Of a DNA stretch of 5,097 nt, positions 1 to 5,097 are shown one piece after another. The notes below the pieces were generated by a model, which saw only the letters and a program-made list of their open reading frames with translations, had not been told where the DNA came from and ran no database searches. The DNA is from an uncultured Eubacteriales bacterium (GTDB lineage Bacteria > Bacillota > Clostridia > Christensenellales > Pumilibacteraceae). Where the stretch lies: NCBI GenBank assembly GCA_900553005.1, contig USBU01000110.1, positions 1-5,097 of the forward strand. Reading direction: 5' to 3'. The position numbers and the translations under genes were made by a program. The stretch's first letter is position 1. Every line of letters begins with the position of its first letter.

Positions 1-49
1 ATCTACACCTATTAAGTCGTCGGCAGCGTCAGATGTGTATAAGAGACAG
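1..49 (+). other. Illumina Nextera i5-side adapter (not genomic)
   Basis: This is library adapter, not organism DNA. Positions 1-8 (ATCTACAC) match the end of the P5 oligo. Positions 9-16 (CTATTAAG) are an 8-base i5 index, which from memory corresponds to Nextera XT v2 index S518. Positions 17-30 (TCGTCGGCAGCGTC) are the read-1 arm, and 31-49 (AGATGTGTATAAGAGACAG) are the 19-base Tn5 mosaic end. Genomic sequence starts at 50. The mosaic end should not be read as a natural transposon end. Confidence 0.98.
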
Positions 50-111
50 GCTTAATACTATATTTTAACGGCTCATAAAAAAATATCCGGCAAATAACGG
101 CGTATTTTATG

Positions 112-147
112 CCGAGCTTTGTCGGAACAGGTCGGTTTGTTTTTTTT
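112..147 (+). terminator. Possible Rho-independent terminator of an unseen upstream gene
   Basis: CCGA at 112-115 can pair with TCGG at 132-135. After a two-base bulge the stem continues 118-122 with 127-131 (three Watson-Crick and two G-U pairs), closed by the loop CGGA. A U-rich tract follows at once: 136-147 is T in 11 of 12 positions. The stem is imperfect and a shorter alternative (112-115 with 122-125) exists, so this is tentative. The position fits: stops in all + frames occur at 53-78, just before it, and the gyrB promoter lies about 170 bases after it. Confidence 0.4.
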
Positions 148-149
148 CT

Positions 150-176
150 GTCGCGTCGGTAAAACCGGCGTGCGAC
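150..176. repeat. Inverted repeat / hairpin in gyrB leader
   Basis: GTCGC at 150-154 is the exact inverse complement of GCGAC at 172-176. Between them, CGGT (157-160) and ACCG (164-167) form an inner stem around an AAA loop. An alternative fold pairs 152-160 with 164-172 continuously, using two G-U pairs. No T-run follows on + (GGTATGGG comes next), and the T-run before it would read as A on the minus strand, so it is not a terminator on either strand. It lies well upstream of the predicted gyrB transcription start, so it would act as DNA or belong to a longer upstream transcript. Function unknown. Confidence 0.45.
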
Positions 177-239
177 GGTATGGGAGCGGCTAATATAGTT
201 ATAAGGCGCAAAATCCGCATACTTAAACCGAAAAAATGT

Positions 240-272
240 TTTTCGCGCGTTCTAGGGGCATTTTCGCGCGTT
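240..272. repeat. 12-base direct repeat, 21-base period
   Basis: TTTTCGCGCGTT occurs at 240-251 and again, identically, at 261-272. Start-to-start spacing is 21 bases, close to two turns of B-DNA. Each copy contains the self-complementary core CGCGCG. The pair ends about 47 bases before the putative -35 of gyrB. Such phased, core-palindromic copies can be operator half-sites, but no known regulator is recognised and the match could be chance in a genome that uses CGCG often. Confidence 0.5.
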
Positions 273-319
273 AAAAGGCTATATGCAAATAAATAACCTC
301 TCATAAAGGGGCAAAACGC

Positions 320-348
320 TTTCCTTTTTTGCTGAAAAGTGCTATAAT
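320..348 (+). promoter_or_regulatory. gyrB promoter, extended -10 sigma-A type
   Basis: A perfect -10 hexamer, TATAAT, lies at 343-348, preceded by TGC at 340-342, giving the extended -10 form TGnTATAAT. With a 17-base spacer the -35 position is TTTCCT at 320-325, a poor match to TTGACA (three of six). A strong extended -10 commonly compensates for a weak -35. The start of transcription would fall near 355, giving a 5' leader of roughly 37 bases before the gyrB ATG. The promoter presumably drives gyrB, gyrA and the downstream methyltransferase, since no other promoter is evident between them. Confidence 0.75.
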
Positions 349-378
349 CACAGTAAGTAAATTTATGTCACCGGCTTA

Positions 379-385
379 TAAGGAG
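379..385 (+). promoter_or_regulatory. Ribosome binding site that fixes the gyrB start
   Basis: TAAGGAG sits six bases before the ATG at 392. It complements the 3' end of 16S rRNA well. The in-frame alternatives, TTG at 329 and ATG at 365, have no comparable site, and the TTG lies upstream of the -10 box, so it would not be in the mRNA. Confidence 0.85.
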
Positions 386-391
386 AGTATT

Positions 392-2296
392 ATGTCGAAT
401 AAGGTGGATAACGCTTACGATTCGAGTGAGATTCAGGTTCTCGAAGGGTTGGATCCCGTGCGCAAAAGACCCGGTATGTATATCGGTTCTACCGACGAAA
501 GGGGCTTGCATCATCTGATTGTCGAGATCGTTGACAACAGCGTCGACGAGTCGCTGGCCGGCTTTTGCGATACGATTACCGTCGAAATCACCCGCGAGGG
601 TGCCGTGTCCGTCACGGACAACGGCCGCGGTATTCCTATAGATATCCATCCAAAGGAAGGCGTTTCCGCCGTTCAGGTCGTGCTTACAAAGCTGCATGCC
701 GGCGGAAAGTTCGGCGGAGGAGGCTATAAGGTTTCCGGCGGACTGCACGGCGTAGGTCTTTCCGTAGTAAACGCGCTTTCCGAGTGGCTGGAGGTGGAGG
801 TTTATAAAAACGGCAAGATTTACCGTCAGAAATATATGCGCGGCGTGCCCATGCGCGAACTTAAGGAGGTCGGCGAAACGGACGTTACGGGCACAAAGGT
901 CACATTTTATCCCGATTCCGAGATCTTCGAGACCGTGGATTTTTCCTACGAGACCGTGCGCACGAGGTTAAGAGAGGTCGCTTATCTTAACAAGGGTCTT
1001 AAAATAAATCTGATAGATAATCGTCCCGACCGCGAAAAAAACGAAACCTTTTATTACGAGGGCGGCATATTGGATTTCGTGGATTATCTCAATCGCGCCA
1101 AGGATACGCTTTTTCCCGCGTCGCTGTATATAGAAAAGGAGTTTAAAAACGCCGGCGTGGAAATAGCCATGCAGTACAACGACAGCTATAACGAGGTACT
1201 GTATTCTTATGCTAACAATATAAATACCGAGGAGGGTGGCACTCATCTTGTCGGCTTTAAAAACGCTCTTACGCGCGTGCTTAACGATTACGCTCATTCC
1301 GAAAAACTGGTCAAGGACGATTTTAAACTGACGGGAGAGGACGTAAGAGAGGGACTTACCGCCATAATTTCCGTCAAGCTTGAGGAGCCTCAGTTCGAGG
1401 GGCAGACTAAAACCAAGTTGGGCAATTCCGAAATGCGCGGGCTTGTGGAAAAGGCTCTTACGGAAGGTTTGGGCACTTATCTGGAGGAGAATCCCAAGGA
1501 AGCGCGCGATCTTATAATGAAGACCGTCACCGCGCAAAAGGCGCGCGACGCGGCGCGCGCCGCCAGGGAATCCACCCGCCGCAAGGGCGTTTTGGAATCG
1601 ACGACTCTACCAGGTAAGCTTGCAGACTGTACGGATAAGGACGCCAGCCACTGTGAAATTTATCTTGTCGAGGGCGACAGCGCGGGCGGTACGGCCAAAC
1701 AGGGGCGCGACCGCAGATTTCAGGCCATTCTGCCGCTGAGGGGAAAAATTCTCAACGTGGAAAAGGCGCGACTGACCAAGATTATGGAAAACGCCGAAAT
1801 CAGAGCAATGATAACGGCGTTCGGCTGCGGCATAGACGACGAATTCGACGAAAGCAAGCTGCGCTACGATAAAATAATCTGTATGACCGACGCGGACGTG
1901 GACGGCTCGCATATCAGAATACTGATGCTCACGTTTTTTTTCCGGTTTATGCGGCCGCTTATCGAGCGCGGACACGTTTATATCGCTCAGCCCCCGCTCT
2001 ATAAGCTGACTAAGGGCAAAACGGTTGAATACTGCTATTCGGACGAGGAGCTGCGCGTCGCAAGCGAAAGATTGGTCAAGCCGGAGGTGCAGCGTTATAA
2101 GGGACTGGGAGAGATGAACGCCAGTCAGCTTTGGGAGACGACCATGGATCCGGAAAGGCGCGTGCTTTTGCAGGCTACGATGAAGGACGCAGTGGAGGCT
2201 GACAGGACTTTTTCCATACTGATGGGAGAGCAGCCGGAGCTTAGGCGTCAGTTTATCGAGGAAAACGCCACGCTCGTCAAAGAGCTGGATATTTAA
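392..2296 (+). CDS. gyrB: DNA gyrase subunit B (ATPase/TOPRIM subunit)
   Basis: Complete 634-residue GyrB, which hydrolyses ATP to drive negative supercoiling with GyrA in a cytoplasmic A2B2 complex. The GHKL ATPase domain (about 1-220) shows catalytic E45 and Mg-binding N49 in EIVDNSVDE, D76 in DNGRGIP, the ATP lid SGGLHGVG (115-122) and T168 in GT. The transducer domain (about 221-395) carries the QTKTKL loop at 338-343. The TOPRIM domain has E427 in EGDSAGG and D500/D502/D504 in DADVDGSH, which bind the metals for cleavage. QRYKGLGEMN (567-576) and FIEENA...ELDI close the protein. It lacks the insert of enterobacterial GyrB, as expected for Gram-positive types. K139 replaces the Arg equivalent to E. 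coli R136, and R450 sits at the K447 position, as is common in Gram-positives. The ATG at 392 is chosen because of its ribosome binding site and promoter; the open frame reaches back to TTG 329, which would add 21 implausible residues. gyrA follows after 14 bases. Confidence 0.97.
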   Translation: MSNKVDNAYDSSEIQVLEGLDPVRKRPGMYIGSTDERGLHHLIVEIVDNSVDESLAGFCDTITVEITREGAVSVTDNGRGIPIDIHPKEGVSAVQVVLTKLHAGGKFGGGGYKVSGGLHGVGLSVVNALSEWLEVEVYKNGKIYRQKYMRGVPMRELKEVGETDVTGTKVTFYPDSEIFETVDFSYETVRTRLREVAYLNKGLKINLIDNRPDREKNETFYYEGGILDFVDYLNRAKDTLFPASLYIEKEFKNAGVEIAMQYNDSYNEVLYSYANNINTEEGGTHLVGFKNALTRVLNDYAHSEKLVKDDFKLTGEDVREGLTAIISVKLEEPQFEGQTKTKLGNSEMRGLVEKALTEGLGTYLEENPKEARDLIMKTVTAQKARDAARAARESTRRKGVLESTTLPGKLADCTDKDASHCEIYLVEGDSAGGTAKQGRDRRFQAILPLRGKILNVEKARLTKIMENAEIRAMITAFGCGIDDEFDESKLRYDKIICMTDADVDGSHIRILMLTFFFRFMRPLIERGHVYIAQPPLYKLTKGKTVEYCYSDEELRVASERLVKPEVQRYKGLGEMNASQLWETTMDPERRVLLQATMKDAVEADRTFSILMGEQPELRRQFIEENATLVKELDI

Positions 2297-2297
2297 C

Positions 2298-2304
2298 GGG
2301 GTGA
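2298..2304 (+). promoter_or_regulatory. gyrA ribosome binding site
   Basis: GGGGTGA in the 14-base gyrB-gyrA gap aligns with the ideal GGAGGTGA with one A-to-G change that still allows a G-U pair with 16S rRNA. It ends six bases before the ATG at 2311. The tight gap indicates one transcript for both subunits, which keeps their synthesis balanced. Confidence 0.7.
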
Positions 2305-2310
2305 CAGAAT

Positions 2311-4827
2311 ATGGCGGATAAAAACGACAACATAAAGGAAAAAATACAAAATTCCAAGATAGTTCAGGTCGAGGTGAACGACGAAATTAAAAAATCGTTC
2401 ATTGCCTACGCTATGGCGGTCAACGTATCCCGCGCCATTCCCGACGCGCGCGACGGACTTAAGCCCGTTCAGCGCCGCATTCTGTATTCGATGGGAGAGC
2501 TTAATCTGTATTCTGATAAGCCGCACAGGAAATGCGCGCGTATCGTCGGCGACTGTCTTGGCAAATATCATCCGCACGGAGACAGCTCGGTTTACGGCGC
2601 GCTTGTAAGACTTGCGCAGGATTTTTCGATACGCTGCCCTCTGGTTGACGGCCATGGCAATTTCGGCTCCGTGGACGGCGATCCTCCGGCAGCCATGCGT
2701 TATACCGAGGCGCGTCTGAGCAAGATCGCGGCTGAAATGCTGCGCGACCTGGACAAAGAGACCGTCGATTGGTATCCCAACTTTGACGACACGCTCATGC
2801 AGCCCACCGTTCTTCCAAGCCGCTTTCCAAATCTTTTGGTCAACGGCTCCGACGGCATTGCGGTAGGCATGGCGACAAACATTCCTCCGCATAATCTCGG
2901 AGAAGTGATTTCCGCAGTGGATGCGCTTATAGACAATCCGGAGATTTCGGTAGACGAGCTTATGGAATACGTGCCGGCGCCTGATTTTCCGACCGGCGGC
3001 CTTATAATGGGCAGGTCTCGCATTAAACAGGCATATCGCACCGGCCGCGGCGGAATCGTTGTACGCGCGAAAACGGAAATAGAAGAGGGTGCGGGCGGCA
3101 AACATCATATTATAATTACCGAGCTTCCTTATCAGGTCAATAAAGCGGAGCTTGTCAAAAGTATAGCGGAGCTTGTAAAGGATAAGCGCGTCGAGGGTAT
3201 TTCGGACGTGCACGAGGAATCGGACCGCGAGGGTATGCGCATTGTGGTGGACGTAAAACGCGACGCTCAGCCGCAGGTTGTGCTGAATATGCTGTTTAAG
3301 CATACCGATTTGCAGACGTCCGGCGGAATAATTTTCCTTGCTCTTGTAAACGGAGAGCCTAAGATTCTAAATCTTAAGGAAATGCTTTTCCATTATCTCG
3401 AGCATCAGAAGGACGTTATTACCCGCCGCACGAGGTTTGATCTCGCGCGCGCCGAGGAGCGCGAGCATATTCTGAATGGTCTTGTCATAGCGCTGGCGAA
3501 TATCGACCGCGTAATCGAGCTTATCAAAAAAAGTAAGGACAAGTACGAGGCGGCGGCGAATCTTATCGGGGAGTTTCTGTTGTCCGACAAACAGGCGGGC
3601 GCGATACTCGAGATGCGTTTGCAGCGGCTGACCAGTCTGGAGGTGGAGTCTATAAGAAACGAGCTTAAAGAGATCGAGACGCGCATTGCCGACTTTAAGG
3701 ATATTCTCGCAAGACCGGAGCGCATTACCGCTATCGTAAAGACGGAGCTGAACGAAATCAAGGATAAATACGATACCCCCAGACGCAGCGAGCTTTGCAT
3801 CGACTACGACGAAATAGACGTGGGCGACCTTATCGACCGCGAGGACGTAGTGATATCCATGACTCACTCGGGATACGTTAAGCGTCTGCCTGTTGCCGAA
3901 TACAAGGCGCAGCACCGCGGCGGGACCGGTATTACCGCTCATAAGCCCAAGGAAGAGGATTTCGTGGAAAACATGTTTGTCACGTGCACCCACGATAATC
4001 TGCTGTTCTTTACGAATTTCGGCAGAGTATATTCCATTAAGGCTTACGAGGTGCCTGAGGCGGAGCGCACGGCGCGCGGCCGCGCTATCGTAAATCTTTT
4101 GCAGCTTCAGTCGGATGAAAAGGTAAACGCAGTTATTCCTGTCAAGGAGGACAGCGATCACGGCGGCTATCTTATGATGGCGACAAAGGGCGGACTTGTA
4201 AAGCGCACTGCGTTCTCGGAGTTCGAATCTATAAGAAAGGTAGGTAAAATCGCAATTTCGTTAAACGAGGGGGACGAGCTTATTTCCGTTCAGATTCTCG
4301 AAAACGACGACGAAATATTGCTTGCGTCCTCGTCCGGAAAGTGCATACGATTCTCGGCGGCATCCGTCCGTCCCACGGGAAGAAGCTCTATGGGCGTGCG
4401 CTCCATGTACCTTGCGGACGGCGACCGCGTAGTGGATATGGCGGTAATAAGAAAGGGCAGCGGCGAGGAGGTGCTTACTGTTTCCAGGTTCGGTTACGGC
4501 AAGCGCAGCAGTATAGAAGAATACAGAAAGCAGTCTCGTGCGGGTAAAGGTACGCTTGCGGGTAAATTCAACGAAACCACGGGCGAGCTTGTCAACTTAA
4601 AGCTCATCAACCCAGAAGACGACATTATGCTGATAGCCGACAACGGAATAATTATCCGTATCAAGGCCGAGGAAATCAATAAAATTTCCAGAAACACAAA
4701 GGGTGTCAGAATAATGCGCATGAAGGGAGAGGGCAGCGTCGTGTGCGTAGCCGTTGCTCCCCCCGAGCCGGACGAGCCGGAGGCTGCCGCCGAAGCTGCC
4801 GACACGAGTCAGACCGCGGAAGAATAG
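2311..4827 (+). CDS. gyrA: DNA gyrase subunit A (cleavage/wrapping subunit)
   Basis: Complete 838-residue GyrA, which makes the transient double-strand break in the gate segment and wraps DNA for supercoiling. The winged-helix domain has YAMAVNVSRAIPDARDGLKPVQRR (33-56) and the quinolone-determining region around KYHPHGDSSVYG (85-96). The catalytic pair is R130-Y131 in AAMRYTEARL; Y131 forms the phosphotyrosine bond. The tower and coiled-coil regions follow, and the C-gate loop region is near QAGAILEMRLQRLTSLE (428-444). The C-terminal beta-pinwheel runs from about 508 to 816. Its GyrA box is QHRGGTG (534-540), short of the usual basic residues, and a second box-like motif, QSRAGKG, lies at 741-747. 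The protein ends in an acidic, Ala/Glu-rich tail (817-838) with no Lys or Arg. G96 stands at the position of E. coli D87, while S92 (E. coli S83) is retained. The full pinwheel and pairing with gyrB argue for gyrase rather than topoisomerase IV ParC. The methyltransferase starts two bases after the stop. Confidence 0.97.
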   Translation: MADKNDNIKEKIQNSKIVQVEVNDEIKKSFIAYAMAVNVSRAIPDARDGLKPVQRRILYSMGELNLYSDKPHRKCARIVGDCLGKYHPHGDSSVYGALVRLAQDFSIRCPLVDGHGNFGSVDGDPPAAMRYTEARLSKIAAEMLRDLDKETVDWYPNFDDTLMQPTVLPSRFPNLLVNGSDGIAVGMATNIPPHNLGEVISAVDALIDNPEISVDELMEYVPAPDFPTGGLIMGRSRIKQAYRTGRGGIVVRAKTEIEEGAGGKHHIIITELPYQVNKAELVKSIAELVKDKRVEGISDVHEESDREGMRIVVDVKRDAQPQVVLNMLFKHTDLQTSGGIIFLALVNGEPKILNLKEMLFHYLEHQKDVITRRTRFDLARAEEREHILNGLVIALANIDRVIELIKKSKDKYEAAANLIGEFLLSDKQAGAILEMRLQRLTSLEVESIRNELKEIETRIADFKDILARPERITAIVKTELNEIKDKYDTPRRSELCIDYDEIDVGDLIDREDVVISMTHSGYVKRLPVAEYKAQHRGGTGITAHKPKEEDFVENMFVTCTHDNLLFFTNFGRVYSIKAYEVPEAERTARGRAIVNLLQLQSDEKVNAVIPVKEDSDHGGYLMMATKGGLVKRTAFSEFESIRKVGKIAISLNEGDELISVQILENDDEILLASSSGKCIRFSAASVRPTGRSSMGVRSMYLADGDRVVDMAVIRKGSGEEVLTVSRFGYGKRSSIEEYRKQSRAGKGTLAGKFNETTGELVNLKLINPEDDIMLIADNGIIIRIKAEEINKISRNTKGVRIMRMKGEGSVVCVAVAPPEPDEPEAAAEAADTSQTAEE

Positions 4828-4829
4828 CC

Positions 4830-5048
4830 GTGACTAAATCGGCAAGAAACAAAACGCTGATATTGACGGAGGATGAAACGCAGACGTATTTCGAGCGCTG
4901 CGTTTCTTCGGCGTATATCGCAAAAACGGGAGACGTTTCCGATAAAACGGTGTGCGGCGACGCGTTTGAAGCGGCAGCGTCTATGCCGGAAGGCTTTGTC
5001 GACCTTATGATAGTCGATCCGCCGTATAATATGAATAAGCAGTTTGCC
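4830..5048 (+). CDS. Site-specific DNA methyltransferase (adenine-N6/cytosine-N4 type), 5' part only
   Basis: The first 73 codons of a gene that runs off the genomic sequence into the adapter; the rest is missing. The N-terminus (TKSARNKTLILTEDETQTYF) is followed by CGDAFEAAASMPEGFVDLMIVDPPYN at 42-67. The pattern GD-x(n)-P-x-x-x-V-D-L-hydrophobic-DPPYN is typical of the N6_N4_Mtase family (PF01555): DPPYN at 63-67 is catalytic motif IV, whose Asp, Pro and Tyr hold the flipped target base. Motif IV this close to the N-terminus, before any FxGxG AdoMet motif, suggests beta-class order. The enzyme would transfer a methyl group from AdoMet to a base in a specific DNA site; target and partners are unknown. 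The GTG at 4830 is chosen because it is two bases after the gyrA stop and no ATG lies upstream in this frame; TTG 4863 is a less likely alternative. The ribosome binding site is weak (GGAAGAA, 4818-4824, inside the gyrA end), which suggests translational coupling. It may be an orphan methylase or part of a restriction system beyond the contig end. Confidence 0.85.
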
Positions 5049-5097
5049 CTGTCTCTTATACACATCTCCGAGCCCACGAGACGGAGCTACATCTCGT
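5049..5097 (+). other. Illumina Nextera i7-side adapter (not genomic)
   Basis: Positions 5049-5067 (CTGTCTCTTATACACATCT) are the Tn5 mosaic end in inverse complement to 31-49. Positions 5068-5082 (CCGAGCCCACGAGAC) are the read-2 arm, 5083-5090 (GGAGCTAC) an i7 index (from memory Nextera XT N718), and 5091-5097 (ATCTCGT) the start of the P7 oligo. The methyltransferase frame stays open through this block only because the adapter has no stop in that frame, so any residue predicted after 5048 is artificial. Minus-strand frames here begin MGSEMCIRDR and MYKRQ, peptides known from adapter-contaminated database proteins. Confidence 0.98.

Larger units (their letters stand above)
50..391. other. Non-coding leader upstream of gyrB
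   Basis: No convincing gene lies in these 342 bases. The + strand has TAA stops at 53, 66 and 76, one in each frame, so any upstream co-directional gene ends at or before about position 78. The region is rich in A and T runs with islands of CGCG. It contains a possible terminator (112-147), a stable hairpin (150-176), a short direct repeat (240-272) and the gyrB promoter. A further 7-bp stem with a UUU loop (98-104 with 108-114, one G-U pair) shares bases with the terminator stem. I found no DnaA box (TTATCCACA-like), so nothing suggests an origin here. Confidence 0.8.

Noticed and set aside
107..304. 65-codon minus-strand frame in the gyrB leader
   Set aside because: It has no ribosome binding site before its ATG, no recognisable family, and its repeated TRE...TRE peptide is only the 21-base DNA repeat read in frame.
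968..1537. 189-codon minus-strand open frame opposite gyrB
   Set aside because: Antisense shadow of the conserved transducer region of gyrB, without a ribosome binding site.
1530..1563. Dense GCGCGC tract inside gyrB
   Set aside because: It encodes the conserved basic segment AQKARDAARAARES of GyrB, so codon choice for Ala and Arg explains it.
2293..3303. 336-codon minus-strand open frame opposite gyrA
   Set aside because: It lies antisense to highly conserved gyrA sequence, and its translation resembles no protein I know. Long antisense frames arise here because the coding strand avoids TTA, CTA and TCA codons.
3367..4161. 264-codon minus-strand open frame opposite gyrA
   Set aside because: Same shadow effect; it shows no domain, start signal or independent spacing.
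4873..5010. ATG at 4873 preceded by GGAGG as a possible alternative start after gyrA
   Set aside because: The purine tract touches the ATG, leaving no spacing, and the frame ends at a TGA near 5010 with an Arg-rich, featureless peptide. The GTG 4830 frame has the DPPYN motif.
31..5067. Inverted 19-base mosaic ends flanking the whole window, as in a Tn5-type composite transposon
   Set aside because: They are the engineered mosaic ends of the tagmentation adapters, attached to index and read-primer sequence, not a natural mobile element.
4706..5077. Minus-strand frames starting MGSEMCIRDR and MYKRQ at the right end
   Set aside because: Their first residues are translated adapter (5049-5097), a known contamination signature, and the rest is antisense to the methyltransferase and the gyrA end.

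Overview
The window is a short assembly contig with about 5 kb of real genomic sequence (50-5048) between two blocks of Illumina Nextera adapter, each exactly 49 bases long (1-49 and 5049-5097). The genomic part carries a complete DNA gyrase operon, gyrB then gyrA, followed by the first 73 codons of a DNA methyltransferase gene cut off by the contig end. All three genes are on the + strand.

Organism: GyrB is 634 residues and lacks the large insert in the TOPRIM/C-terminal region that enterobacterial GyrB carries. The GyrA wording around the active site (DGDPPAAMRYTEARLSK) and in the C-terminal domain looks like clostridial Bacillota. The Shine-Dalgarno sites are purine-rich and Gram-positive-like. 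I infer an uncultured member of the Clostridia or a near relative, probably from a metagenome or single-cell assembly. This rests on family memory, not on a search.

Layout: 50-391 is a 342-base non-coding leader. It holds stops in all three + frames by position 78, a candidate terminator for an unseen upstream gene (112-147), a second hairpin (150-176), a 12-base direct repeat with a 21-base period (240-272) and an extended -10 promoter (320-348). The gyrB start is best placed at ATG 392, not at the TTG at 329 that the longest open frame would suggest, because that TTG lies inside the promoter. gyrA follows after 14 bases, and the methyltransferase starts at GTG 4830, two bases after the gyrA stop.

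Function: GyrB supplies the ATPase and TOPRIM domains and GyrA the DNA cleavage and wrapping domains of the A2B2 gyrase that introduces negative supercoils. The third gene has motif IV DPPYN of adenine-N6/cytosine-N4 DNA methyltransferases and is probably co-transcribed and translationally coupled with gyrA. The points most worth a second look are this gyrase-coupled methyltransferase, Gly at the GyrA quinolone-determining position equivalent to E. coli D87, an atypical GyrA box with a second box-like motif, and the adapter ends. I see no CRISPR, mobile element, rRNA or tRNA. Apart from these points this is an ordinary housekeeping locus.
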